Positions 44,962 through 60,936 of a stretch of DNA of 64,000 nt are shown piece by piece; within the stretch, counting starts at the first letter, position 1, and the number at the start of each line of letters is the position of its first letter. The notes below the pieces were generated by a model. The model worked only from the letters and a program-made list of their open reading frames with translations, did not search any database and was not told the origin of the DNA. The translations under genes were made by a program, and so were the position numbers. The stretch is from assembly GCF_000241265.1 (NCBI RefSeq), contig NZ_BAEE01000088.1:17201-81200 (forward strand), written 5' to 3'. The DNA comes from Gordonia araii NBRC 100433. Its GTDB lineage: Bacteria > Actinomycetota > Actinomycetes > Mycobacteriales > Mycobacteriaceae.

Positions 44962-46215
44962 ATGACGCGCCTCGTCAAGATCCAGTTGATCGTGTTCGCC
45001 ATCGTCGGCATCCTCGCGATGGTCTACGTCGGCATCAACTACGCACGTCTCCCGCGCCTGGCCGGCGTCGCCGAGTTCCCGGTCACCGTGCACATGCCCG
45101 ACTCGGGTGGCTTGTTCGCCAACGCGCAGGTCACCTACCAGGGCGTTCCGGTCGGGCGCGTCGAGTCGATGAAGCTGACTAAGGACGGCGTGGACGCCAA
45201 CCTGCGTATCAGTCGCGGCGCACCGAAGATCCCGGCGTCGGCGGCTGCGGTCGTCGCGTCGCGATCGGCCATCGGCGAGCAGTACATCGACCTGCGGCCC
45301 AAGTCCGCCGAGGGCCCGTTCCTGGCGTCCGGGTCGGTGGTCAACAAGGAAGACGTGGTGATCCCGGCTCCGCTGGAGGATGTCGTGAACACCGCGCTGG
45401 ACTTCGCCGAATCGGTGCCGGTGGACGACCTGCGGACCATCATCGAAGAGCTGGGCAAGGCGTTTAACGGGCAGGGCGAGAACCTGACCCGTCTGGTGAA
45501 CGCGCTCAACGTGCTGTCGAAGGCGGGTTACGACTCGCTGGGCGAGACGATCTCGCTCTTGCAGAACTCGAGCGTGGTGCTCGCGACACAGGCCGAACAG
45601 TCGGACGCGATCCTGGCGTGGTCGAAGAATCTGGATCTGGTGACGGCGACGCTGGCCTCGGCCGATCCCGACGTGCGCCGCCTGCTGACGACGGGCCAGA
45701 CGTCCGCGACAGCGCTGTCCAATCTCCTGCAGAAGCAAGGGGGCGACATCACCAAGCTGGTCAAGGATCTGGGCTCGGTCGTGAAGACCGCCATCGAGCC
45801 GACCGGCTGGTCGTCGAACACGCTGTTCGCGATGCTGTCGGCGCTGTCGGCCGGATCGTACAGCCCGGCCCCCGGTGACGGGCAGATCCATTTCGGTGTG
45901 GTGCTGGAGATGAACAACCCGGCCGCGTGTACGCAGGGCTACGAGTCCACCGAAGTGATGATCGCCGAGATCAAGCGCCGCAACCCGACGTTCGACATCA
46001 ACTACGACGACTTCCCGTTGAACCTGAACGCACGGTGCACGGTCCCGCAGGGATCGCCGACCGCGGTGCGCGGCGCGGCGCGGGCCTCGCTGGCGAATCC
46101 GCACATCCCGCAGCCGTGGGATAACAAGCCGAAGAAGGATCCCGACCGCCTCGACCTCAACCCGTTGGCGTGGCAGCTGGGCTGGCTGCTCGGCGTCCAC
46201 CCGACGAAGAAATAG
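44962..46215 (+). CDS. mceF: MceF-family protein, cluster 2
   Basis: A 417-residue Mce protein, sixth of the cluster. Membrane helix (about residues 7-25), MCE domain with GLFANAQVTYQGVPVGRVESM, a helical region and a C-terminal segment with two cysteines. ATG 44962 lies 1 bp after mceE. Associated proteins follow after 88 bp. Confidence 0.94.
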   Translation: MTRLVKIQLIVFAIVGILAMVYVGINYARLPRLAGVAEFPVTVHMPDSGGLFANAQVTYQGVPVGRVESMKLTKDGVDANLRISRGAPKIPASAAAVVASRSAIGEQYIDLRPKSAEGPFLASGSVVNKEDVVIPAPLEDVVNTALDFAESVPVDDLRTIIEELGKAFNGQGENLTRLVNALNVLSKAGYDSLGETISLLQNSSVVLATQAEQSDAILAWSKNLDLVTATLASADPDVRRLLTTGQTSATALSNLLQKQGGDITKLVKDLGSVVKTAIEPTGWSSNTLFAMLSALSAGSYSPAPGDGQIHFGVVLEMNNPAACTQGYESTEVMIAEIKRRNPTFDINYDDFPLNLNARCTVPQGSPTAVRGAARASLANPHIPQPWDNKPKKDPDRLDLNPLAWQLGWLLGVHPTKK

Positions 46216-46303
46216 TCCGGCGCGTCTCGCTTCGCCGGTCTACGGGTTTCGGCGTGCGCGAGATTGGCTCCCCGGGACACGACGCGGATAGAGTGGTGCG
46301 GAT

Positions 46304-47050
46304 ATGAGTGACGACGAGATACGACCCGACGACGCCGAGTTCGAAGATGCGGCGATCGACGAACCGGCCGCCGACGAGGCTGACGAATCTGCCGCGGCGG
46401 AGGACGAGAAGCCTGCCGTGAAGCCCGGCGAGAAGGCGGAGAGCACACGCGGGGCCTCCGCTACTTTCGGCAACCGGTCGTTGGCGCTGGCCAGTCTGGT
46501 CGCGATCGTCGGCCTGGTCGTCGGGGTGATCGGCGTAGTCGTCGGCTACCGGGCCTACCACGACGGCCGGACCGAGAACGTGCGCGACGCGGTGCTGGCC
46601 ACGGCGGAGACCGCCGCGATGAACGTGACGACGATCGATCCGCGGAACCCGGACAAGTTCAAGGAGAACGTGGAATCCGTCCTGACCGGGCGGGCGCTGC
46701 AGGAGTTGCGCGGCAAGGGCTTCGAAGAGGTGCTCAGCCGCAAGGATGCGCCCGGCCGGCTTGAGGGCCGGGTGCGGCGAAGCGCGGTCACCGAGGTGAA
46801 CCGCGGCGAACGTGCCGGGAAGGCGCTGGTGTACGTGGACGTCGTCGCGAAGGCGCCGAACCAGCCCAATGTCAACCAGACGATGGGCTTCCTCATCTCG
46901 GTCCGCAACATCGACGGCAACTACATGGCGGACTCCATCGCCGCGTTCAACCCGATCTCTTATGCCGACCAGCGCGCGAATCAGCGTGGGGCACAACAGA
47001 ATCAGAATCCGAATCAGCAGAACCCCGGTCAGCAGGGGGGTGGCAACTGA
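46304..47050 (+). CDS. Mce-associated membrane protein, cluster 2 (first)
   Basis: A 248-residue Mas-type protein: acidic N-terminus (residues 1-50), one membrane helix (about 60-84) and an NTF2-like extracytoplasmic domain to about 220. The Asn/Gln-rich tail resembles the Gln-rich tail of the cluster 1 homologue. ATG 46304. The stop overlaps the start of the next gene (TGATG). Confidence 0.85.
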   Translation: MSDDEIRPDDAEFEDAAIDEPAADEADESAAAEDEKPAVKPGEKAESTRGASATFGNRSLALASLVAIVGLVVGVIGVVVGYRAYHDGRTENVRDAVLATAETAAMNVTTIDPRNPDKFKENVESVLTGRALQELRGKGFEEVLSRKDAPGRLEGRVRRSAVTEVNRGERAGKALVYVDVVAKAPNQPNVNQTMGFLISVRNIDGNYMADSIAAFNPISYADQRANQRGAQQNQNPNQQNPGQQGGGN

Positions 47051-47889
47051 TGTCCGATTTGCCTCCGAAGAAGAAGCGGCCCCGCGTCGCGGGCCAGCCG
47101 CGCCCGGGCACCGGGCAAACGGGCCGGGAAGCGGCCTCGGGCAAGCGTCCCGCCGCCGGTAGCTCCCGTCGCGCGCCGATCCAGCGGCTCGGCTCGTCCG
47201 GCGGGTCGGCATCGGCGAAGCCGGTTGCGCCGAAGACGGCACCGGCGAAGACCGCGCAGAAGAAGAAGTCGGCATCGCCGAAGGCGGCGGCTAAACCTGT
47301 CGTTTCCTCCGCCGGCGATGGAAAGAACGGCGGCAAGGCCGGCGCCGTCGCCAAATCCGCTCCGACTCGCCGGCCCACCGGCGAGGCATCGTCGCGCGGC
47401 CCGGCCATCCTCGCGGGCCTCGGCGCCCTCGCGCTCCTGGTCGGGCTGCTCGGACTGTGGCACCCCGGTGCCGTCGACGGCCGGGACAAGAGCTTCGTCG
47501 ACTCGAACGCCACATCCGAAGTCCTCGGACAGACCGAGAACGCGGCGTGCGCGATTCTCGGTCCCCGTCGCGGCGAGACGGTCGACAAGTGGATCGGGAC
47601 GTCGCGCTCCGTCCTCGTCGGCGCCGCACGCGCCGAGTGGGAAAAGCAGCTGACCACCAACCGGCAGATGATCGAGCAGACGGGGCAGACGAACGACTGC
47701 CGCATCGACGCCATCGGCGTGCGGGAGCTGACCGGCGCCGGCGACGGATCGACCGGCCAGGTACTCGGCAGCCTCGTCATCAGCATGGACCAGGGCGGGA
47801 TGGCCGCGGGCAGCATCGTCGTCGGTATTCAGTACCAGGTCGTCCGGCAGGACGGAAAGTGGAAGATCAGTCGCGTCGACGCGTGGTGA
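47050..47889 (+). CDS. Mce-associated membrane protein, cluster 2 (second)
   Basis: A 279-residue protein with a basic, Lys/Ala/Pro-rich N-terminal 115 residues (PPKKKRPR and similar), a single membrane helix (about 118-139) and an extracytoplasmic NTF2-like domain of about 130 residues with two cysteines. The basic tail contrasts with the acidic tail of the partner gene, so the two cytoplasmic tails may interact; this is inference. It ends the mce operon. Confidence 0.83.
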   Translation: MSDLPPKKKRPRVAGQPRPGTGQTGREAASGKRPAAGSSRRAPIQRLGSSGGSASAKPVAPKTAPAKTAQKKKSASPKAAAKPVVSSAGDGKNGGKAGAVAKSAPTRRPTGEASSRGPAILAGLGALALLVGLLGLWHPGAVDGRDKSFVDSNATSEVLGQTENAACAILGPRRGETVDKWIGTSRSVLVGAARAEWEKQLTTNRQMIEQTGQTNDCRIDAIGVRELTGAGDGSTGQVLGSLVISMDQGGMAAGSIVVGIQYQVVRQDGKWKISRVDAW

Positions 47890-48033
47890 CGCCTGCTGCG
47901 TTCGGCGATGAACGGGGGAAGAAATATCCCCAATCTGCGCGTATCGCTTGACGTCGGGCCTGTGACCGGTCACTCTATTTGCCAAGACCGCGAACTCTTA
48001 GCCAGCGCGCGCGGCACCAGTGCAAGACGCGAC

Positions 48034-48064
48034 TTGACAAAGCGCGTCTATTTTCTGATACAGT
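48034..48064 (+). promoter_or_regulatory. Promoter of rpoB-rpoC
   Basis: The consensus -35 TTGACA (48034-48039) and an extended -10 TGA-TACAGT (48059-48064) with a 19-bp spacer; GATACA at 17 bp is an alternative. This leaves a leader of about 150 nt before rpoB. The rest of the 47890-48221 gap shows no gene. Confidence 0.75.
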
Positions 48065-48221
48065 TGGACGTTGCGCTGGCTGCCTCCTGTCCATCTTGAT
48101 CCGCCCGTCTAGCACGATCGTGCTGCTTCGAGCGTTTCGCCTGTCAGGTCGCCAGACCAGCGACACAGGCGCAAGCCCACCTCGTAGCAGCTAGTCAACT
48201 TTCGTGTTGGAAGGACGCATC

Positions 48222-51722
<3,501 letters not shown>

Positions 51723-51801
51723 CAACGACCAGAATTGATTGGGCCCGCTCGCTCACGCTCCCGGCGCCCGACTGACTAACAGAGACACTGAGAGGCGAAT
51801 A

Positions 51802-55758
<3,957 letters not shown>

Positions 55759-55777
55759 TCGCACATCCAACAGCGCA

Positions 55778-55815
55778 CAACACCCTCCAACACGGTTTCG
55801 TGTTGGAGGGTGTTG
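55778..55815. terminator. Terminator-like palindrome after rpoC
   Basis: A 16-bp perfect stem (55778-55793 with 55800-55815) with the loop GGTTTC. Outer TCCAACA and TGTTGGA extend the palindrome to about 60 bp. The stem is nearly the same as the one at 56825-56862. Confidence 0.85.
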
Positions 55816-55874
55816 CGTTGTGTTGGATTCACCGAGCATGGAACCGGAAGCGGGTACGGCTGCGTCTAAACGGT

Positions 55875-56804
55875 ATGGACCACTTTCCGTTCGACGGCGA
55901 GGGCATTCTGCGAATCGCAGATGCCAAGGCGTGCGGTATCGACCCGCGCCAGATCTATCAGGCCGAGCGGGACCAGCGGCTGGTGCGGGTCATGCCTGGG
56001 GTGTACGTGCTGCCCGTGGAGCGTCGGCCTGAACAGCGCCACCGGTTGCGGGTCCTCGCGGCGCAGCTGCCACCGGCGACCGTGGTGAGTCATTCGTCGG
56101 CGGCAGTCGTCCACGGGCTCGGAATGCTGCGGCCAGACCTCGATCAATTGCACTTGACGTCGGTCCGCGGCGCCGCTGGCTACCGCCGCAAGATGCGTTA
56201 TCTGCACCCCGGAAGGCTGGGCGAGGACGACATCGTCGAGGTCGACGGCGTCCCGGTCACCTCGAAGGAGCGGACCGCCTTCGACGTCGCCCGGTCTTCG
56301 AGGTGGGGCTTCGCGGGCGCACTCAGCGTCTTCGATTCGGCGCTCCGCGCGAAAGCGGACCGCGCCGTGATGGAGCAGTTCTGCCTGAGTCGTCAGGCGG
56401 GCGTCGGTGTAGCGAGGCGGGCACTAGCGCTGGCGGACGCGCGTGCGGAGAACCCCGGTGAGTCCTGGAGTCGTGCGCAGATGATCCAGGCCGGCATCTC
56501 GTCGCCGCGTCTGCAGACGGACGTCTTCGACCGCCACGGAACGTTTCTCGCCAGGCCTGACTTCGACTGGATCGACGAGGCAGGCGCGATCAAGCTCGTC
56601 GGCGAGTTCGACGGGTTGGGAAAGTACCTGGACTATCTGCGGCCGGGGGAGACAGCCGAGGATGTCATCCGGCGGGAGAAGGAACGGGAGGGTCGCCTGC
56701 GAGATATGGAGATCCTTGTCGTCCGCTGGACGTGGAAAGATCTCATGGCGCGAGCGGTCGCCGCCCTGGTGTCGAAGAACCTGCGATTGGTTGGTCTGGT
56801 CTAG
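55875..56804 (+). CDS. AbiEi-like antitoxin domain protein with C-terminal DUF559-like nuclease-fold region
   Basis: A 309-residue protein. Residues about 10-60 resemble the AbiEi wHTH antitoxin-type N-terminus (ILRIADAKACGIDPRQIYQ, VMPGVYVLP). Residues about 195-309 resemble the DUF559/Vsr-like PD-(D/E)XK fold: ARPDFDWIDEAGAIKLVGEFDG, then REKEREGRLRDMEILVVRWTW (split by one residue here). There is no adjacent AbiEii toxin gene. Many actinobacteria carry several orphan copies of this kind, of unknown function. ATG 55875 starts after the hairpin. It lies between two related hairpins. Confidence 0.78.
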   Translation: MDHFPFDGEGILRIADAKACGIDPRQIYQAERDQRLVRVMPGVYVLPVERRPEQRHRLRVLAAQLPPATVVSHSSAAVVHGLGMLRPDLDQLHLTSVRGAAGYRRKMRYLHPGRLGEDDIVEVDGVPVTSKERTAFDVARSSRWGFAGALSVFDSALRAKADRAVMEQFCLSRQAGVGVARRALALADARAENPGESWSRAQMIQAGISSPRLQTDVFDRHGTFLARPDFDWIDEAGAIKLVGEFDGLGKYLDYLRPGETAEDVIRREKEREGRLRDMEILVVRWTWKDLMARAVAALVSKNLRLVGLV

Positions 56805-56824
56805 TCTGCAGGTCCAACACGACA

Positions 56825-56862
56825 CAGCGTCCTCCAACACCGTTTCGTGTTGGAGGACGCTG
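56825..56862. terminator. Terminator-like palindrome after the AbiEi-like gene
   Basis: A 16-bp perfect stem (56825-56840 with 56847-56862) with the loop CGTTTC. It lies between converging genes and can serve both. The inner CTCCAACAC and GTGTTGGAG are shared with the hairpin after rpoC. Confidence 0.85.
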
Positions 56863-56885
56863 CCTACTGTTGGAAGTAGCGGTCG

Positions 56886-57878
56886 CTACTCGTTCTTCCA
56901 GGTGTACATGGCCGGCGCGTCCTTCGACGAATCCGAAGTCACGCCGATCAACTCCACCTTCGCGACCGTGCCGTTCTCGCTGACGGTGCCCCAGACCGCG
57001 CAGTACTCGGCCTCGTCGATCTCGCCGTCGTCGTTGCGGCACGGCTTGAAGTCGCGCGCCCCGGACATCGCGCCGTTCTTCGCCCCGTCGGACATGGTCA
57101 CCCGGTAGGTGGGCCGCACGTCGTAGAACGGGACGGCATCGGTGTTCGTATCCTCGTCGCGTGCGTGCTCGGCCTTCGCGCGGATGTAGAAGAACTGCTT
57201 GATCTTGGCCGCTTCCTCGCCCTCGACGGGGATGGCGCCGGCCGGAGCCTTCTCGATCTTGGTGATGGTGTACTCGATGGGCGTCGCATAGCCCCGACGC
57301 GGCTTCGGCAGTTCGAAGACGACCTTCTCGCCGACCTTCACGGTGGCACCGGCGGGCGTCAGTGCCACTGGCTTCGGCGCTTTCGACGACGTCGGTTCCG
57401 CCGCGGGCGCGGACGGGGTGGCGATGGCGGAATCCGGGGTCTTGTTCAGCGTCTCGCGCAGGTCGGCGATGGTGTCGGGCTTCGTCCAGCCGATCTTGGT
57501 GCACGAGTTGATCAGCTCGTCGGCCTTGGTGCGAGCGGACTCCTGCAAGGAGCGCATCTTTGCGTCGTCGCCGGCCTTCAAGGCGGCGGTGAAGTCGTCG
57601 GCCGACGACGCCAGCTCGGTGGAAACGGTGTGCAGGCGCTCTTGGAACTCGCCGTGGTACATCGCGCCGTGGTCGGGAGACTCCGGTGTCTGCGCCGACG
57701 GCGCGGTCTTGTAGAGCCACGGAAGCATGGCGGTGGCGAATTTGCCGACCGAGCCGGTGGCCACGGTGCAGGCCTGGTCGTCGGTGAACTTCCCGACGGG
57801 CGCATCGTTGCCGCAGGCGGCGGAGGTCAGGGTCAAAGCGATCGCTGCGATTAGGGCAGGCTTGCTGAAGCGTTTCAC
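56886..57878 (-). CDS. Hypothetical lipoprotein
   Basis: A 330-residue secreted lipoprotein. A basic N-terminus, a hydrophobic core and the lipobox TSAAC (cysteine near residue 22) are clear. The first mature domain is helical with two cysteines; a Pro/Ala/Ser linker at about residues 150-170 leads to a C-terminal beta-rich domain (DUF4352-like in spacing, not certain). GTG 57878 gives a normal signal peptide. I do not recognise a specific family. It is divergent from the DinB gene. Confidence 0.78.
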   Translation of the reverse strand: MKRFSKPALIAAIALTLTSAACGNDAPVGKFTDDQACTVATGSVGKFATAMLPWLYKTAPSAQTPESPDHGAMYHGEFQERLHTVSTELASSADDFTAALKAGDDAKMRSLQESARTKADELINSCTKIGWTKPDTIADLRETLNKTPDSAIATPSAPAAEPTSSKAPKPVALTPAGATVKVGEKVVFELPKPRRGYATPIEYTITKIEKAPAGAIPVEGEEAAKIKQFFYIRAKAEHARDEDTNTDAVPFYDVRPTYRVTMSDGAKNGAMSGARDFKPCRNDDGEIDEAEYCAVWGTVSENGTVAKVELIGVTSDSSKDAPAMYTWKNE

Positions 57879-57981
57879 GAGTAGGAGGCTACCCAGGCGG
57901 GCGCGACGGGTCGTTCGCCGGTCCGACCCCGTTCGATGCGGGAGCACCACGGCGCGAGTCGTCGCCGCCTACGCTGGTGCG

Positions 57982-59046
57982 GTGGGTACTCGGCGCATAT
58001 TGCACGTCGACCTGGATCAGTTCCAGGTGTCGGTCGAGCGGCGGCGCAGCCCCGAACTTGTCGGCAGGCCCGTGATCGTCGGCGGGAACGGCGATCCGAC
58101 CGAGCCGCGCAAAGTCGTGACCTGCGCGTCGTATGAGGCGCGCGCCGAGGGTGTGCGCGCCGGGATGCCGTTGCGGGCGGCCTACCGGAAGATGCCCGAC
58201 GCGGTGTATCTGCCACTGGACGTCGAGGCGTACGACGACGCGTCGGCCGACGTGATGCAGACACTGCGCGGCTTCGGCCCCGTCGAGGTGTGGGGGTGGG
58301 ACGAGGCGTATCTCGGCACGGACGATCTCGACGACGAGCAGGCGAGAACGCTGGCCCGCGAGGTCATCGACACCATCGGACAACGGACCGACCTGCCTGC
58401 ATCGATCGGCATCAGCGACAACAAGCAGCGAGCAAAGATGGCCACCAACTTCGCCAAGCGACAGCCGGTCGACGACGGGCCGCGCGTGTTCACCCTCGAC
58501 GCGAACAACTGGGGCGAGCTGATGGGCGGCCAGCCGACGCGCGAACTGTGGAGCGTCGGGCCGAAGACGGCGGCCAAGCTAACCGGCATCGGCGTCAATA
58601 CCGTCGACGATCTCGTCGCGACGCCGAAGGACGACCTGATCGCGACCTTCGGTCCGCACCAGGGCAATTGGCTGTACGTGCTGTGCCGCGGGGGCGGCGA
58701 CTCGACCATCACCGAGGAGCCGTGGGAGGCGAAGTCGCACTCGCACTCGCGAACCTTCCCGACCGACCTGTCCGAGCCCGTCGAGCTGCACGCCGCGCTC
58801 GACGACCTGACGGCCCACGTCCTCGGGCAGGTCGTCGACGAGCAGCGCGAAGTGTTCCGCGTCGCGGTGACGGTGCGGACCAAGACTTTCTACACCCGCA
58901 CCAAGTCCCGCAAGCTGCCGTCACCGACGACGGCGTCGGCGGAGATCTCACCGGTCGTCCACGCCCTGTTCGACGACTTCGACCTCGACCGTCCGGTGCG
59001 GCTGCTGGGCGTCCGGCTCGACCTCGTCTCCCAGGACTCCGAATAG
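57982..59046 (+). CDS. dinB: DNA polymerase IV, DinB2-type
   Basis: A 354-residue Y-family polymerase. HVDLDQFQVSVE (residues 8-19) holds the first catalytic Asp residues, and EVWGWDEAYLG holds the second catalytic acid pair. GISDNKQRAK and EPWEAKSHSHSRTFP match mycobacterial DinB2. The position of the sugar steric gate after DQF is Gln15; most DinB proteins have Phe or Tyr and Mycobacterium smegmatis DinB2 has Leu. No QxxLF clamp-binding motif is seen at the C-terminus. GTG 57982 starts three codons before the first conserved strand. Confidence 0.92.
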   Translation: MGTRRILHVDLDQFQVSVERRRSPELVGRPVIVGGNGDPTEPRKVVTCASYEARAEGVRAGMPLRAAYRKMPDAVYLPLDVEAYDDASADVMQTLRGFGPVEVWGWDEAYLGTDDLDDEQARTLAREVIDTIGQRTDLPASIGISDNKQRAKMATNFAKRQPVDDGPRVFTLDANNWGELMGGQPTRELWSVGPKTAAKLTGIGVNTVDDLVATPKDDLIATFGPHQGNWLYVLCRGGGDSTITEEPWEAKSHSHSRTFPTDLSEPVELHAALDDLTAHVLGQVVDEQREVFRVAVTVRTKTFYTRTKSRKLPSPTTASAEISPVVHALFDDFDLDRPVRLLGVRLDLVSQDSE

Positions 59047-59066
59047 GAAAGCCGGCGCGCGACCAG

Positions 59067-59092
59067 GTTTAGCGGCGGCACGTGCGGGGTAG
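59067..59092 (+). promoter_or_regulatory. SigF-type promoter of rsbW-sigF
   Basis: GTTT (59067-59070), a 16-bp spacer, then GGGTAG (59087-59092), matching the SigF/SigB-family consensus GTTT-N15-17-GGGTAT. It implies autoregulation. A 9-bp hairpin (59096-59104 with 59115-59123) follows in the leader. Confidence 0.8.
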
Positions 59093-59127
59093 CCTGTGCT
59101 CGACAGGCACAGTCGTCGAGCACCTGG

Positions 59128-59547
59128 ATGAGCATGAGTAGCGCAGATCAAGACGGACCCGGCAGTGACGGCACCCGCGTCGTCGAGTTGACGGTGGACG
59201 CGACCAAGGAGCGGGTCCCGTTGGTCCGCAACCTCGTCGAGGCGGTGCTGTTCGCCGACGACTACGCGCTCGACACCGTCGCCGACGTGAAGCTGGGTAT
59301 CGACGAAGCCTGTCTGCAACTGGTCGCCGTCGCCCCGCCTCGCGCACGCCTTCGGCTGGTGGTCGCCACCGGCCCGGCGTACGCACGAATCGAGATCTGC
59401 TGCGACGTCGTCGACGACGCGCACGTCGACGAGTCGAGCTTCGGCTGGTTCGTCATCGGCTCGGTCACCGATCAGGCCGAGGTCGCCTACGCCGACGGAA
59501 GGCACGGTCGGGAAGCGCGTGTGGCTCTCACGGCGCTGAGAGACTGA
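59128..59547 (+). CDS. rsbW: Anti-sigma factor of the RsbW/UsfX type
   Basis: A 139-residue GHKL-type ATP-binding protein. DVKLGIDEACLQL near residue 52 is the N-box; the usual Asn is replaced, as it also is in M. tuberculosis UsfX (DEVCTRL). It presumably binds SigF and holds it inactive. ATG 59128 is chosen; ATG 59134 is equally possible. sigF begins 8 bp after its stop, the standard usfX-sigF order. Confidence 0.88.
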   Translation: MSMSSADQDGPGSDGTRVVELTVDATKERVPLVRNLVEAVLFADDYALDTVADVKLGIDEACLQLVAVAPPRARLRLVVATGPAYARIEICCDVVDDAHVDESSFGWFVIGSVTDQAEVAYADGRHGREARVALTALRD

Positions 59548-59555
59548 TCGTCTCC

Positions 59556-60356
59556 GTGACGCCCGCAACCGGTGCATCCGCGCACGGCTCCGCCGACTAC
59601 GGCGAGGTGGTCGTGCTGTTGGCGCGCGCCGCTAGGTCGTCGGACGAGGCGCGTCGGACGGAGCTGCGCGACCAGGCCGTCGAACTGTGTCTGCCGCTGG
59701 CCGATCACGTCGCACAGCATTTCGCCGGCCGCGGCGAGCCCTTCGACGACCTCGTGCAGGTGGCGCGGGTCGGCGTCGTGAACGCCTGCGATCGATTCGA
59801 CCCGGACAGGGACACCGAATTCCTCTCCTTCGCGGTTCCGACGGTGATGGGGGAGGTGCGTAGGTACTTTCGCGACAACACGTGGACGGTCCGGGTCAGT
59901 CGCCGGGCGAAGGATACGGCGCAGGCGATCGCGCGCGGCGCCGACGAGCTCATCCAGACGCTCGGACGCTCGCCACGGCCAAGCGAATTGGCCACTCACC
60001 TCGACCTTCCGCTCGACGAGGTGGTCGACGGGCTGCTGGCGCGTTCGGCCTACTCGACCTCGTCGCTGGACTCGCCGATGGCGGACGACGGCGACGGCGG
60101 GCGGCCGCTCAAGGACTCGTTGGGCACTTCCGATCGGGATATCGACCGTGTCAGTGATTTCCTCACCGTGCGCGAGGCTATGAAGCAATTGCCGGAGCGT
60201 GAGCGAACCGTCATCGCGCTGAGGTTTTTCCGGTCGATGTCGCAGAGTGAGATCGCTGCTGAACTGGGGATCTCGCAGATGCACGTGTCACGGCTGCTGT
60301 CGGCCACGTTGAGATCGCTGCGCGACGCGGTCGGCGGGGCCGACGACCACCAGTGA
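59556..60356 (+). CDS. sigF: RNA polymerase sigma factor SigF (SigB/SigF/SigG type)
   Basis: A 266-residue stress sigma factor. Region 2 has FDDLVQVARVGVVNACDRFDP and EFLSFAVPTVMGEVRRYFRD; region 3 has RRAKDTAQAI; region 4 has LPERERTVIALRFFRSMSQ and the HTH SEIAAELGISQMHVSRLLS. This pattern matches M. tuberculosis SigF. The start is GTG 59556. Its promoter is a SigF-type site upstream of rsbW, and several neighbouring genes carry similar sites. Confidence 0.94.
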   Translation: MTPATGASAHGSADYGEVVVLLARAARSSDEARRTELRDQAVELCLPLADHVAQHFAGRGEPFDDLVQVARVGVVNACDRFDPDRDTEFLSFAVPTVMGEVRRYFRDNTWTVRVSRRAKDTAQAIARGADELIQTLGRSPRPSELATHLDLPLDEVVDGLLARSAYSTSSLDSPMADDGDGGRPLKDSLGTSDRDIDRVSDFLTVREAMKQLPERERTVIALRFFRSMSQSEIAAELGISQMHVSRLLSATLRSLRDAVGGADDHQ

Positions 60357-60390
60357 GATCGTCGGCCCGCCGGTCGACTTGTCAGCCGGA

Positions 60391-60927
60391 CTAGCGTGTG
60401 GCCGCAGCCGCACCGCGCTCGGTGTGAGAGTCGGAGTGCGGCAGGCTGCCCGATGAATTCTCCAAGTGCGCGCGCACGAACCACTGGAATTTCTCGAGTG
60501 CAGCGGTCTGTCCGATCAAGATGTCTTCGGTCACCGGGTCACTCTCGCCGGTCAGACGTATCGCTTCTCGATGTGAGGCGACGAACCCGTCGTAAACGAC
60601 GTCGAGCGCAGCCAGGTGCGCCTGGGCAGTGTCGCGGTTGATCGAGTAGTCGTCCCAAGTCCGCTCTCTTTCAATCGCCGTCGCAGTGCCTTGAGGGGAG
60701 CCGCCCAGCGTGGCGATCCGTTCGGCGACGACGTCGGCATAGCCGCGCACAAGCGTGACCTGTGGGTCGAGCATCTCGTGCACTCCGATGAAGTTCGGTC
60801 CGACGACATTCCAATGGATGTGCTTCAGCGTCAAATGGAGGTCGTTGAGCGCGCTCAGTCGCTCCTGGAGGACGCTAATCAGCGACGCCGCGTCGGTACT
60901 GGGGATTGTCGGTGCTGTAAAGGTCAT
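60391..60927 (-). CDS. dps: DNA-binding ferritin-like protein Dps
   Basis: A 178-residue Dps mini-ferritin that stores iron and protects DNA. All ferroxidase residues align with E. coli Dps: H38, H50, D54, D65 and E69. The C-terminal tail is short and has few basic residues. ATG at 60925-60927 lies about 9 bp from a SigF-type -10, so the mRNA could be leaderless. It converges with sigF (34 bp apart). Confidence 0.95.
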   Translation of the reverse strand: MTFTAPTIPSTDAASLISVLQERLSALNDLHLTLKHIHWNVVGPNFIGVHEMLDPQVTLVRGYADVVAERIATLGGSPQGTATAIERERTWDDYSINRDTAQAHLAALDVVYDGFVASHREAIRLTGESDPVTEDILIGQTAALEKFQWFVRAHLENSSGSLPHSDSHTERGAAAATR

Positions 60928-60936
60928 GGGGCGGTA

